From CAYRTV01 sp964505785 (GTDB lineage: Bacteria > Acidobacteriota > Aminicenantia > Aminicenantales > Aminicenantaceae): 21,758 nucleotides of DNA. The first letter of the stretch is position 1. The number at the start of each line of letters is the position of its first letter. The notes beneath the pieces are model-generated. The model saw nothing but the letters and a program-made list of their open reading frames with translations. It had not been told where the DNA came from and did no database searches. Of the stretch, positions 21,711 to 21,758 are shown piece after piece. The stretch spans positions 1-21,758 of the forward strand of contig CAZDJZ010000032.1 in assembly GCA_964505785.1 (NCBI GenBank), written 5' to 3'. Position numbers and translations under genes: made by a program.

Positions 21711-21758
21711 CGTCAAGATAAAATTCCCTTCAACGACATTTAAAATTCCCGTTTTTCC
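21711..21758 (+). repeat. Terminal end of another insertion sequence (two direct repeats), running off the window
   Basis: TAAAATTCCC occurs at 21719-21728 and 21741-21750, 22 bp apart. Read on the minus strand the sequence ends ...GGGAATTTTATCTTGACG, parallel to the ...GGACATTTTTACTTTGCCTTGACA of the left window edge but with a different repeat unit. This looks like an IS21-type terminus that inserted into, or recombined with, the IS3 orfA. Family assignment is inference. Confidence 0.5.

Overview
The window looks like chromosomal DNA of a Gram-negative bacterium with a quinone-based respiratory chain and many exported hydrolases. Exported M14 zinc carboxypeptidases with calcium-loop inserts, decayed 6-bladed beta-propeller genes, and a ferredoxin-dependent 2-oxoacid oxidoreductase beside succinate dehydrogenase and a Rieske/cytochrome b pair remind me of Aminicenantes- or Acidobacteriota-type genomes. 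That placement is an impression from gene content, not a computed result.

Layout. 1-54: outer end of an insertion sequence carrying two direct repeats. 71-1598: sigma70-like promoter and a membrane-anchored or exported serine beta-lactamase-fold hydrolase. 1599-1979: gene-free, filled with small hairpin repeats. 9523 down to 1980 (minus strand): a ten-gene operon, sdhC-sdhA-sdhB, Rieske, cytochrome b, a 104-aa membrane protein, a 2[4Fe-4S] ferredoxin subunit, 2-oxoacid oxidoreductase alpha and beta, and a GNAT-gamma fusion. Every junction lies between an 11-bp overlap and a 1-bp gap. 11526-9747: fxsA and an APC amino acid permease. 11571-14984: a cluster of toxin-antitoxin and nucleotidyltransferase modules (RHH/RelE pair, MntA/HepT pair, a second MNT gene with a truncated HepT partner, and a 73-aa protein/nucleotidyltransferase pair), with decayed DNA in the middle. 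19301-15273 (minus): two tandem exported M14 carboxypeptidases; the upstream one is broken by one in-frame TAG. 20711-19461 (minus): beta-propeller pseudogenes, one cut by the IS3 element at 20712 and the other ending against a MITE-like repeat. 21710-20712: IS3-family element whose orfA is itself cut by the end of another IS that runs off the window.

How the genes work together. The minus-strand operon would couple two neighbouring TCA-cycle steps. The 2-oxoacid (probably 2-oxoglutarate):ferredoxin oxidoreductase would give succinyl-CoA and reduced ferredoxin. Succinate dehydrogenase would pass electrons to quinone, and a Rieske/cytochrome b complex would oxidise the quinol. No cytochrome c is encoded in the operon; a small membrane protein and a ferredoxin sit where a cytochrome c subunit often is. 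This operon, with its acetyltransferase-gamma fusion, is the most interesting system here. The toxin-antitoxin cluster is second.

IS ends at both edges suggest that the window is either a whole contig broken at repeats or a segment between insertion sequences.
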